From assembly GCA_900768635.1 (NCBI GenBank), contig CAAGDP010000222.1:1-5887 (forward strand): a stretch of DNA of 5,887 bases, in the 5' to 3' direction. Below, in pieces: positions 1 through 5,821 of the stretch; position 1 is the first letter of the stretch, and each line of letters starts with the position of its first letter. The translations under genes were made by a program, and so were the position numbers. The notes under the pieces were generated by a model. It saw nothing but the letters and a program-made list of their open reading frames with translations. It searched no databases and was not told the DNA's origin. Source of the stretch: Enterobacterales bacterium (GTDB lineage: Bacteria > Pseudomonadota > Gammaproteobacteria > Enterobacterales > Succinivibrionaceae).

Positions 1-101
1 CAATAAAAACAGCAGATATTCTATAAAAATACCTGCTAGGTTATTGTGAAATAATGGATTTTTTAATAGTACAAATGAATAGACTGGTGTTTAGTGTTAA
101 A

Positions 102-119
102 ATGTTAGGAAACTAACAT
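102..119 (-). terminator. Small perfect hairpin downstream of pdxH
   Basis: ATGTTAG (102-108) and CTAACAT (113-119) are perfect inverted arms around a four-base loop. On the minus strand the stem is followed by TTTAAC, so it could be a weak pdxH terminator about 100 bases after the stop. On the plus strand the loop is GAAA, a stable GNRA tetraloop. The arms are AT-rich and the T-run is short, so the role is uncertain. Confidence 0.35.
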
Positions 120-141
120 CAAAATTATACCTTCTAAAATA

Positions 142-158
142 ACAACGATAATTGTTGT
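142..158. repeat. AT-rich inverted repeat downstream of pdxH
   Basis: ACAAC (142-146) pairs with GTTGT (154-158). On the plus strand a G-U and an A-U pair extend the stem to seven with a TAA loop. On the minus strand the stem is five pairs, followed by TATTTT. It may assist termination after pdxH or be a chance feature of AT-rich DNA. Confidence 0.3.
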
Positions 159-222
159 CAGTATTCTGATTATGTCATAAATTACAGAGTAGAAAACAGA
201 GATCTATCAACAAAATTATAAA

Positions 223-861
223 TTACGGTGCCAGACGTTCAATTCTCCAGGAATTATCTTCCTGTCTGGTATATAAAAAACGGTCATGAAGACGGTTTTT
301 ACCGCCCTGCCAGAATTCAATAGCCACCGGCTCAACACGGAATCCCCCCCAGAATGAAGGTAGCGGAACTTCACCATGGGAGAACTTCTGCTTCAACTCA
401 AAAAACTTGGCTTCCAGAACTGAACGGGCTGAAATTACGGATGACTGATGAGATACCCAGGCACCAATCTGACTTTCCTTAGGACGGGAGGCAAAGTAAC
501 TGGCTACTTCCATCATGCCGATTTTTGAGGCACATCCCTGAACATGGACCTGACGTTCCAAAGGATACCAGGGGAATAACAGGCTGACTTTACTGTTTCC
601 CTCTATTTGTCTGGCCTTTCGGGAAGAAAGATTGGTAAAGAAAACAAAACCCCGATCATCAAATTTTTTTAATAATACTGAACGCTGAAAAGGCATACCG
701 TTTTCATCTACAGTACCAACCACCATGCCGGTAGGATCTGAAAGTCCCGCATCAACTGCATCCTGAAGCCATCCCTGAAATAATTCCAGAGGGTTATCAG
801 GAAGATCCTCCCGATGGAGAGAACTGCGATCATATGATCTGCGAATACCTGTTAAATCCAT
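223..861 (-). CDS. pdxH: Pyridoxamine/pyridoxine 5'-phosphate oxidase
   Basis: A cytoplasmic FMN enzyme that oxidises pyridoxine or pyridoxamine 5'-phosphate with oxygen to pyridoxal 5'-phosphate, the last step of B6 cofactor synthesis and salvage. The protein has 212 residues (E. coli 218) and aligns almost end to end. Visible landmarks are R7 and Y10 of the active-site lid (E. coli R14, Y17), the FMN-phosphate segment RSVLLK 60-65, FTN 75-77, RK 81-82, Q104, the substrate residues Y122, R126 and S130, QSS 139-141, PSFWGGFR 168-175, W184, RLHDR 190-194 and the terminal ERLAP. One difference is F75 where E. coli has Tyr82 near FMN. The start is supported by AGGAGGT a few bases upstream. The start codon directly follows the ychE stop, which suggests translational coupling. 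Residue roles come from recalled E. coli structural work; the alignment was made by eye. Function is very secure. Confidence 0.98.
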   Translation of the reverse strand: MDLTGIRRSYDRSSLHREDLPDNPLELFQGWLQDAVDAGLSDPTGMVVGTVDENGMPFQRSVLLKKFDDRGFVFFTNLSSRKARQIEGNSKVSLLFPWYPLERQVHVQGCASKIGMMEVASYFASRPKESQIGAWVSHQSSVISARSVLEAKFFELKQKFSHGEVPLPSFWGGFRVEPVAIEFWQGGKNRLHDRFLYTRQEDNSWRIERLAP

Positions 862-1488
862 TTAACCTCCTAAAGCCGGAAATTCACCACGAAGACCGGC
901 AGCAAAAATTTCCACACCAAGAGCCATCATAATCATTCCCATAATCTTGGTGACAATACTTACACCCATCTGATGCAGGATCCGGTAAATAATACTGGCC
1001 ATGCTGAAAATCAGAAAGCTGGTAATGGTAAAAAGAACAATAGCCAGAACCAGAGTGATTATATGACTGGAATCATGAAACTCGCTGGCATAGACAATAG
1101 TTGAACTGATAGCGCCGGGGCCGGCCATAAGTGGCAATGCCATGGGAACTACGGCAAATGATGAATCCCCTTCCTTTTGCAGATTGCGTCGATCCAGTTT
1201 AAGACTGCCCTGAATCATATTGTAGGCAATAATAAAAATAAGAGTTCCGCCGGCAATACGGAAAGAAGATATGGAAATCCCGAACCAGCGCAGAATATCC
1301 TCACCCCAGAAGAGTGATACCAGCAATATAATCATTACCGCAAAGTGGGTTACAAGATTAATATGCCGGCGGGAACCTGATGATAAATTCTGGGTAAAAG
1401 AAATGAATATAGGCAAGACACCAAAAGGATTAATAATGGCAAGAAGACCAACAAAAAATTTTACAGCTTCACTATATCCGGATTCCAT
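862..1488 (-). CDS. ychE: MarC/UPF0056 family inner-membrane protein, YchE-like
   Basis: A 208-residue integral membrane protein of the MarC (UPF0056) family. It matches E. coli YchE (about 215 residues) better than MarC or YhgN. Shared stretches include the NP-G motif near 20-23, FGIS-SFRIAGG near 69-81, a conserved block near 114-131 (VP-ALPLMAGPGAISSTIV) and IMG--MMALG near 182-191. Hydrophobic segments lie near residues 9-31, 44-62, 73-92, 113-133, 141-165 and 178-199, fitting the usual six helices. A charged loop at 97-108 follows the third segment. No substrate is established for the family. An early link of MarC to multiple antibiotic resistance was not upheld as far as I recall, so no resistance role should be read into it. 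The ATG has a GGGAGGT ribosome site eight bases upstream. The gene is probably cotranscribed with the lipoprotein gene before it and pdxH after it. Confidence 0.93.
   Translation of the reverse strand: MESGYSEAVKFFVGLLAIINPFGVLPIFISFTQNLSSGSRRHINLVTHFAVMIILLVSLFWGEDILRWFGISISSFRIAGGTLIFIIAYNMIQGSLKLDRRNLQKEGDSSFAVVPMALPLMAGPGAISSTIVYASEFHDSSHIITLVLAIVLFTITSFLIFSMASIIYRILHQMGVSIVTKIMGMIMMALGVEIFAAGLRGEFPALGG
865..871 (-). promoter_or_regulatory. pdxH Shine-Dalgarno inside the ychE 3' end
   Basis: AGGAGGT is read on the minus strand within the last Leu-Gly-Gly codons of ychE (TTA GGA GGT TAA), and the pdxH ATG follows the TAA with no gap. This fits translational coupling, with ribosomes ending ychE placed to restart on pdxH. 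Confidence 0.85.
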
Positions 1489-1496
1489 TACTTAGC

Positions 1497-1503
1497 ACCT
1501 CCC
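1497..1503 (-). promoter_or_regulatory. ychE Shine-Dalgarno
   Basis: GGGAGGT lies eight bases before the ychE ATG at 1488. It is much stronger than anything before the lipoprotein gene, so ychE may be translated more efficiently than its upstream neighbour. It also settles the ychE start. Confidence 0.8.
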
Positions 1504-1535
1504 TTCTGCGAGCCTCTGAACAGCAACTGATCAGG

Positions 1536-2009
1536 CTACTTGAAAAAACAGGTATCTTCCGTACCGTCAAAGTAAATATGGTTGTAATAAACTGTACTGG
1601 AAAGCTTGTCAAATTCCTTTACTTTATCAGCACGGGTATCATTGTCAGCAACTTTACGACGCAATGCTTTTACCATAGATTCAAACAATTCCAGATTCTT
1701 TCCAAAAGCATGAACCATGCAATTGCTGGCATAATCGATTTCAGACTGAATAATATTAATTTTTACCTCATTCACCTGATGATCTGCTGTATAAAAATCA
1801 GTCTGGAAAATATGCTGATATACCTGAGCCATCTGCATCATAGAATTGCGCTGTGCCACAGTGAGAAAGGTAAGACTGTCAATATAGGCTTCCACATCAT
1901 CCCGGATGTCATTTTTATTATCGTCAAATCCCAGCAACTCTCCTCCACAACCGGTAACAGTGAGAATCATACCTAAAAACACAAACAGCAAACTTTTCTT
2001 CATAACCAT
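1536..2009 (-). CDS. Putative lipoprotein with EF-hand-like acidic loop
   Basis: I do not recognise this 157-residue protein. Its N-terminus is a lipoprotein signal: MKK, a hydrophobic stretch at 7-19, then VTGC with Cys21 as the expected lipidated residue. The next residue is Gly, not Asp, so outer-membrane sorting is the default expectation. Directly after comes DDNKNDIRDDVE (29-40), with acidic or Asn residues at loop positions 1, 3, 5 and 9 and Glu at 12, resembling bacterial EF-hand or dockerin-like calcium loops. The rest looks helical and polar, with Cys97 and Cys154 as a possible periplasmic disulfide. Translation may start at the first ATG or at the third codon (ATG at 2003, giving MKKSLL and 155 residues). 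Neither has a good Shine-Dalgarno sequence. The gene lies 47 bases before ychE and is likely in the same transcript. Coding status is well supported by the intact frame and the signal; function is unknown. Confidence 0.85.
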   Translation of the reverse strand: MVMKKSLLFVFLGMILTVTGCGGELLGFDDNKNDIRDDVEAYIDSLTFLTVAQRNSMMQMAQVYQHIFQTDFYTADHQVNEVKINIIQSEIDYASNCMVHAFGKNLELFESMVKALRRKVADNDTRADKVKEFDKLSSTVYYNHIYFDGTEDTCFFK

Positions 2010-2054
2010 CCATAAATAAAAAAAGACCAGATTAATCAGCTAACAGCAGGATCA

Positions 2055-2060
2055 ATTGTA
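2055..2060 (-). promoter_or_regulatory. Possible -10 box for the lipoprotein-ychE-pdxH unit
   Basis: TACAAT on the minus strand matches the sigma-70 -10 consensus at five of six positions and lies about 45 bases before the lipoprotein start. I see no good -35 at 16-18 bases upstream, only a T-rich run. A promoter here would let the lower three genes be transcribed apart from ygiQ. Confidence 0.3.
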
Positions 2061-2110
2061 CAGTATCCGCAAAACAAAGAAAAAAATCAAAAAATACACC
2101 TGAAAATCTT

Positions 2111-2125
2111 ACACAGCCACTGTGC
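2111..2125 (-). terminator. Weak hairpin after ygiQ
   Basis: On the minus strand CACAG-TGG-CTGTG forms a five-pair stem (six with a G-U closing pair), starting 16 bases after the ygiQ stop. It is followed by TAAGATTTTC and, further on, long T-runs. The T-tract is not immediately adjacent, so this is at best a weak terminator and some read-through into the lipoprotein gene is plausible. Confidence 0.3.
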
Positions 2126-2140
2126 TGACGGGTAGGAAAA

Positions 2141-4390
2141 TTACTTATTTTTCTGACCTGACTTTTTAGCAAAAGTTCCGGATTTAGATGCGTTTTTTGA
2201 GGAAAACCGCCCCCGGGCCAAATCCTGACGATAGGTACTGCGGTTTTTTTTATCCGGATACCCGACCAGACAATCCGGCGAATTTCCTATATATTTTTCC
2301 ATATGCAAATCTTTAAGCACACTCCGTATAATATCCCAGTTAGCTGGATCATGATAACGGAGAATTGCTTTCTGGATCCGGCGGGACTTTTCCCCATGTA
2401 TGCAAAAAACTTCAGGAGAGGAATCACTGATACGGGAGCCGGGATCAAAACCTGAATAATACATGGTAGTAGAATTTGACAATGGAGTAGGATAAAAGCT
2501 CTGAACCTGATCCACCTTTAACCGGTGACGTTTCAGCCACAAGGCAAGATTTATCATATCCCCCAGATCCGAACCCGGATGAGCGGCAATAAAATAAGGT
2601 ATTATCTGTTGTTTTCTGCCGCACTCCTGAGAAAATTTCACAAACAGCCGTTCAAAATCATCATAGGTACTGATATCCGGTTTACGCATGCAATTTAAGG
2701 TAATCTTCTCCGTATGTTCCGGAGCTACCTTAAGATGGCCGCTTACATGATACTGAGTAATTTCCCGGACATAATCAGGATCAAGTATTGCCAAATCCAA
2801 ACGGATCCCAGAACCTATAAATACATGCTTTATCTCCGGAAGATTCCGGACTTTACGGTATAGATCTACAGTTTCCTTCTGACTGGTCTCCAAAAACTGG
2901 CAGACATGAGGGAACAGACAGGATTCCCGGCGACATAATGATCGGGCCTTTTTGTTTTTGCACCCCAGACGATACATATTTGCTGAAGGTCCGCCGATAT
3001 CTGAAATTACTCCAGCAAAACCCGGGACTTTACTTTTAAGAAGCTGAGCTTCCCGGATAATACTCTCAGGAGATCTGCTCTGAATAAACTTTCCTTCGTG
3101 AGCTGCAATAGTACAAAATGCGCATCCTCCAAAACAGCCGCGCAGTGCTGTAATGGAATTTTTAATCATTTCATAAGCCGGAATTGTTTTTTTATAAACA
3201 GGATGGGGACGACGCAGGTATGGCAAATCATAAATAAGATCCATCTCCGGAGTTGTCAGAGGAACCGGTGGAGGATTAATCCATACTCCCCGATCGGTAC
3301 AATACTGGAGTAATGCCCTGGCGCAATAAGGATTTGTTTCATTATGTAGCAGGTACATGGAATGAGCATACAGACGTGGATTATTTTTTACCGAATCATA
3401 ATCAGGAAGAAGAAGATACTGACGCCGGGCATTGGGGTAATTTACGGCCTCCTCATCCAGATCGCCTTTTTCCCGTAAATCATCATTTTCCGGAGCTTCC
3501 TCCGACGGATTAATTTTAATTTCAGACTGCCGGTAGGAACGACAATCCAGCCCTTCCCAACCTGGCAAAGGTTTATTCACAATTACCGCGGAACCCCGGA
3601 TATCGGTAATACTCCGGATATTTTCCCCGTTATTAAGTCTGAGAGCCAGCTCTGTAAGTGAATGCTCTCCACTTCCATAAAGCAGCAGATCAGCCCTGGC
3701 ATCAAAAATCAGGGGCCGTTTTACCGTTTCAGACCAATAATCAAAATGAGCAATACGCCTTAAAGAAGCCTCAATGCCTCCCACAACCACCGGTACATCC
3801 CTATAAGCTTCCCGGCACCGCTGACAGTACACCACAGCCGCATGATCCGGACGGTGACCGCTTTCATTCCCTTCTGTATATGCATCGTCATGACGCAGTT
3901 TGCGATCCGCAGTATAGTGATTAACCATGGAATCCATATTGCCGGCGGAAACACCAAAAAACAGCCTAGGACGCCCCAGTTTCATAAAGTCCCGGCAACT
4001 ATGCCAGTCCGGTTGGGAAATAATTCCCACCCTGAAACCAAAATGTTCCAAAGTTCTGCCTAAAATAGCCATGGCAAAACTAGGATGATCAATATAAGCA
4101 TCTCCGGTAACCAGAACGATATCACATTCTTTCCAGCCCAAATCTTTCATTTCCTGCTGGGACATGGGAAGAAAATGATCTCCTGATTTTTCAGTTACCT
4201 TCTGAGAAATACTGCTTAACGACGTAAGACGGGAATTGAATTTATTCAAGGTCACCTCTCGGGAGTAAACAAGACAGTCTCTACTCTCTGAACTGCCGGA
4301 AATTGTATCACACTTTACGCTTTTACCGTTGATGCCTGCCGAATGAGATCTGGGAAAAAACTCTTTTCCGGGACAACAACAGCTTTTCAT
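2141..4390 (-). CDS. ygiQ: YgiQ family radical SAM protein
   Basis: A large radical SAM protein of the YgiQ family, whose reaction is not known. From the chosen ATG it has 749 residues. Domain order: an N-terminal YgiQ-type region starting at FLPMS (73-77) with VTGDAYIDHPSF near 94-105 and GGIEASLRR; the radical SAM core with the CxxxCxxC cluster motif at Cys419, Cys423 and Cys426, which should hold a 4Fe-4S cluster that cleaves S-adenosylmethionine; a second Cys-rich segment near 477-500 (C-RRESC-FPHVC) typical of the family; KVAPEHTE near 555; then the C-terminal DUF3362-type region and a basic K/R/S-rich tail after about 705. The start is uncertain. GTG at 4492 gives 783 residues but reads across the purM promoter. 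ATG at 4390 has AAGGA five bases upstream. TTG at 4249 has GAGGTGA upstream and fits the E. coli N-terminus best. I chose 4390. Family identity is secure. Confidence 0.95.
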   Translation of the reverse strand: MKSCCCPGKEFFPRSHSAGINGKSVKCDTISGSSESRDCLVYSREVTLNKFNSRLTSLSSISQKVTEKSGDHFLPMSQQEMKDLGWKECDIVLVTGDAYIDHPSFAMAILGRTLEHFGFRVGIISQPDWHSCRDFMKLGRPRLFFGVSAGNMDSMVNHYTADRKLRHDDAYTEGNESGHRPDHAAVVYCQRCREAYRDVPVVVGGIEASLRRIAHFDYWSETVKRPLIFDARADLLLYGSGEHSLTELALRLNNGENIRSITDIRGSAVIVNKPLPGWEGLDCRSYRQSEIKINPSEEAPENDDLREKGDLDEEAVNYPNARRQYLLLPDYDSVKNNPRLYAHSMYLLHNETNPYCARALLQYCTDRGVWINPPPVPLTTPEMDLIYDLPYLRRPHPVYKKTIPAYEMIKNSITALRGCFGGCAFCTIAAHEGKFIQSRSPESIIREAQLLKSKVPGFAGVISDIGGPSANMYRLGCKNKKARSLCRRESCLFPHVCQFLETSQKETVDLYRKVRNLPEIKHVFIGSGIRLDLAILDPDYVREITQYHVSGHLKVAPEHTEKITLNCMRKPDISTYDDFERLFVKFSQECGRKQQIIPYFIAAHPGSDLGDMINLALWLKRHRLKVDQVQSFYPTPLSNSTTMYYSGFDPGSRISDSSPEVFCIHGEKSRRIQKAILRYHDPANWDIIRSVLKDLHMEKYIGNSPDCLVGYPDKKNRSTYRQDLARGRFSSKNASKSGTFAKKSGQKNK

Positions 4391-4395
4391 AGATA

Positions 4396-4400
4396 TCCTT
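4396..4400 (-). promoter_or_regulatory. Candidate Shine-Dalgarno for the ygiQ ATG at 4390
   Basis: AAGGA lies five bases before the ATG, a normal spacing, and is the main reason for choosing this ygiQ start. A rival site, GAGGTGA at 4252-4258, precedes the in-frame TTG at 4249 and matches the 16S tail over seven bases. The sequence alone does not decide between them. Confidence 0.5.
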
Positions 4401-4467
4401 CCCCGGAGGAGACTCAGAGGAGTAAATGGTCTTTTGCAAAACTCTGCATCAACAATCTTCTCAGATA

Positions 4468-4476
4468 TGATATAAT
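4468..4476 (+). promoter_or_regulatory. purM extended -10 promoter
   Basis: TGATATAAT is a perfect extended -10 element (TGn followed by TATAAT). No good -35 is visible at the usual distance, as expected for extended -10 promoters. Transcription would start near 4483, giving a leader of about 26 bases that carries the GGAG ribosome site at 4497-4500. Confidence 0.75.
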
Positions 4477-4496
4477 TCTCCCAATTCAACACTAAT

Positions 4497-4500
4497 GGAG
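4497..4500 (+). promoter_or_regulatory. purM Shine-Dalgarno deciding a GTG start
   Basis: GGAG lies eight bases before GTG at 4509. The nearby ATG at 4495-4497 is out of frame. The GTG start gives a protein matching the E. coli N-terminus (MAEQKLNYKEAGVDIDAG here), so the non-ATG start is well supported. Confidence 0.75.
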
Positions 4501-4508
4501 TCCATCTC

Positions 4509-5546
4509 GTGGCAGAACAAAAACTAAACTACAAAGAAGCCGGCGTAGATATTGACGCAGGCGAAGCTCTGGTTGAAAACATCAAAGCTGATGTTAAGAA
4601 AACCACTCGTCCGGAAGTGATTGGCGGTCTTGGAGGTTACGGTGCTCTTTGCCGCATACCCGCCGGTTACAAAAAGCCGGTACTTGTTTCCGGAACTGAT
4701 GGCGTCGGAACCAAACTCCGAGTTGCCATAGATATGAACAAACACGACACAGTCGGTATTGACCTTGTGGCGATGTGTGTTAATGATCTTATTGTTCAGG
4801 GTGCTGAACCGCTGTTCTATCTTGATTACTACGCAACCGGTCATCTTGATGTGGAAAATGCCACCAAGGTTATTTCTGGAATCTGCCGCGGATGTGAAAT
4901 GTCCAACTGTGCATTAATCGGTGGCGAAACAGCTGAAATGCCTGGCATGTACGCCAAAGGTGACTACGATATGGCAGGATTCGCCGTAGGTGTGGTAGAA
5001 GAAGATGAAATCATTGATGGCTCCAAGGTTAAAGATGGTGATGTTCTTATAGGTATTGCATCATCCGGACCTCACTCCAACGGTTTTTCTCTCATCAGAA
5101 AGATTGTGGAAGTAAGCGGTGCTGATCTGAATCAGAAATTCGAAGACAAAACTTTAGGTGAAGCTCTTCTTGCCCCAACCAGAATTTATGTTAAACCGCT
5201 GTTAAAACTTATCAAAGCTCTTCCGGTACATGCTCTGGCTCACATCACCGGTGGTGGCTTCTGGGATAATATTCCCCGGGTACTGCCAAAAAATACCAAG
5301 GCTGTTATTAACGGCAAATCCTGGCAGTGGCCTGAAATATTTAACTGGTTGCAGAAAAACGGTAATGTTGATCGCCATGAAATGTACCGAACCTTCAATT
5401 GTGGTGTGGGTATGATTGCAGCTGTTCCTGCTGATAAAGCATCTGAAGCTGTGGAACTTCTTAATAATGAAGGAGAAAAGGCCTGGATTTTAGGCTCTAT
5501 CCAATCTGCTACAGATGATGAAGCTCAGGTTATAATCAACGAATAA
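4509..5546 (+). CDS. purM: Phosphoribosylformylglycinamidine cyclo-ligase (AIR synthetase)
   Basis: Catalyses the ATP-dependent ring closure of formylglycinamidine ribonucleotide to aminoimidazole ribonucleotide, the fifth step of de novo purine synthesis, in the cytoplasm. The 345 residues equal the E. coli length as I recall it, and similarity runs the whole way. Motifs of the PurM/PurL (AIRS) superfamily: GGLGG-GALC 39-48, SGTDGVGTK 61-69 (nucleotide-binding segment), DLVAMCVNDL 85-94, GGETAEMPGMY 138-148, SSGPHSNG 185-192, APTRIYVK 222-229, HITGGGFW 245-252 and FNCGVGM 296-302. The start codon is GTG, with GGAG eight bases upstream; an ATG at 4495 is out of frame. A perfect extended -10 box lies just upstream and an intrinsic terminator just downstream, so the gene looks monocistronic. 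In E. coli purN follows in the same operon; here it does not. No PurR-type operator was found by eye. Confidence 0.98.
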   Translation: MAEQKLNYKEAGVDIDAGEALVENIKADVKKTTRPEVIGGLGGYGALCRIPAGYKKPVLVSGTDGVGTKLRVAIDMNKHDTVGIDLVAMCVNDLIVQGAEPLFYLDYYATGHLDVENATKVISGICRGCEMSNCALIGGETAEMPGMYAKGDYDMAGFAVGVVEEDEIIDGSKVKDGDVLIGIASSGPHSNGFSLIRKIVEVSGADLNQKFEDKTLGEALLAPTRIYVKPLLKLIKALPVHALAHITGGGFWDNIPRVLPKNTKAVINGKSWQWPEIFNWLQKNGNVDRHEMYRTFNCGVGMIAAVPADKASEAVELLNNEGEKAWILGSIQSATDDEAQVIINE

Positions 5547-5556
5547 TATACACTCA

Positions 5557-5586
5557 GGGCGTATCTGAAAACAGATGCGCCTTTTC
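5557..5586 (+). terminator. Intrinsic terminator of purM
   Basis: GGCGTATCTG (5558-5567), loop AAAA, then CAGATGCGCC (5572-5581) form a ten-pair stem with one U-G wobble, directly followed by TTTT. It begins about ten bases after the purM stop. The opposite strand lacks a T-tract after the stem, so it acts for purM only. Confidence 0.9.
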
Positions 5587-5629
5587 ATTATAAATCAATT
5601 TCTTCTCCCGCCCTTCAGAATTCCTTATC

Positions 5630-5737
5630 TCATCTTTCCCTCTGCAAACTGTTTCTTTTCAACAGCTCTTCAAGCTCCGCCACCCTCATTGCCGGATCCC
5701 GTCAATCTTCCAAACTCTCCAGTTCCCTCCTTTCCAT
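5630..5737 (-). pseudogene. Possible broken coding remnant
   Basis: On the minus strand a 36-codon frame reads MERRELESLED, a TGA stop at codon 12, then RDPAMRVAELEELLKRNSLQ, RER and TGA. Both halves are in one frame and look like a charged helix interrupted once. An overlapping frame gives VIIVKHPKVLILDGKEG near 5724-5774, so a frameshift could also be involved. The caution is that this strand is purine-rich, which yields Glu, Lys, Arg and Gly in any frame. No family is recognised, and it may be chance. Confidence 0.25.
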
Positions 5738-5821
5738 CAAGTATCAAAACCTTCGGATGCTTTACTATGATTACCGCTAATTAGGATCTATAAAAAACTA
5801 TAAAATTACATACCTAGGGTC

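Noticed and set aside
2..49. Open plus-strand frame at the left edge ending in TGA (NKNSRYSIKIPARLL)
   Set aside because: Fifteen codons in AT-rich DNA, overlapping a hairpin, with no recognisable features; not enough to call a gene end.
1271..1495. Plus-strand open frame opposite ychE (74 codons)
   Set aside because: It lies antisense to a clear membrane protein gene, has no family-like motifs and ends over the ychE start; it is a shadow frame.
1511..1536. AGCCT...AGGCT inverted repeat between the lipoprotein gene and ychE as a terminator
   Set aside because: A five-pair stem with a long loop and no T-tract on either side; it would also separate genes that look cotranscribed.
1578..1976. 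Plus-strand open frame of 132 codons opposite the lipoprotein gene
   Set aside because: Its length was tempting, but the minus frame has a clear lipoprotein signal and operon context, while this one shows no signal, motif or good ribosome site.
3098..4063. Several short open frames on both strands within ygiQ
   Set aside because: All overlap strongly conserved YgiQ sequence in other frames and have no coding signature of their own.
4430..4443. TTTTGCAAAA palindrome as a PurR operator for purM
   Set aside because: The PurR site has a CG centre flanked by GCAAA/TTTGC. This palindrome has a GC centre with the arms reversed, so it does not match.
4524..4844. Minus-strand open frame opposite purM (106 codons)
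   Set aside because: purM conservation in the plus frame is complete across it; the antisense frame is a by-product.
5575..5784. Plus-strand open frame after purM (69 codons)
   Set aside because: It starts inside the terminator stem, and its Pro/Ser/Phe-rich content follows from the pyrimidine-rich DNA.
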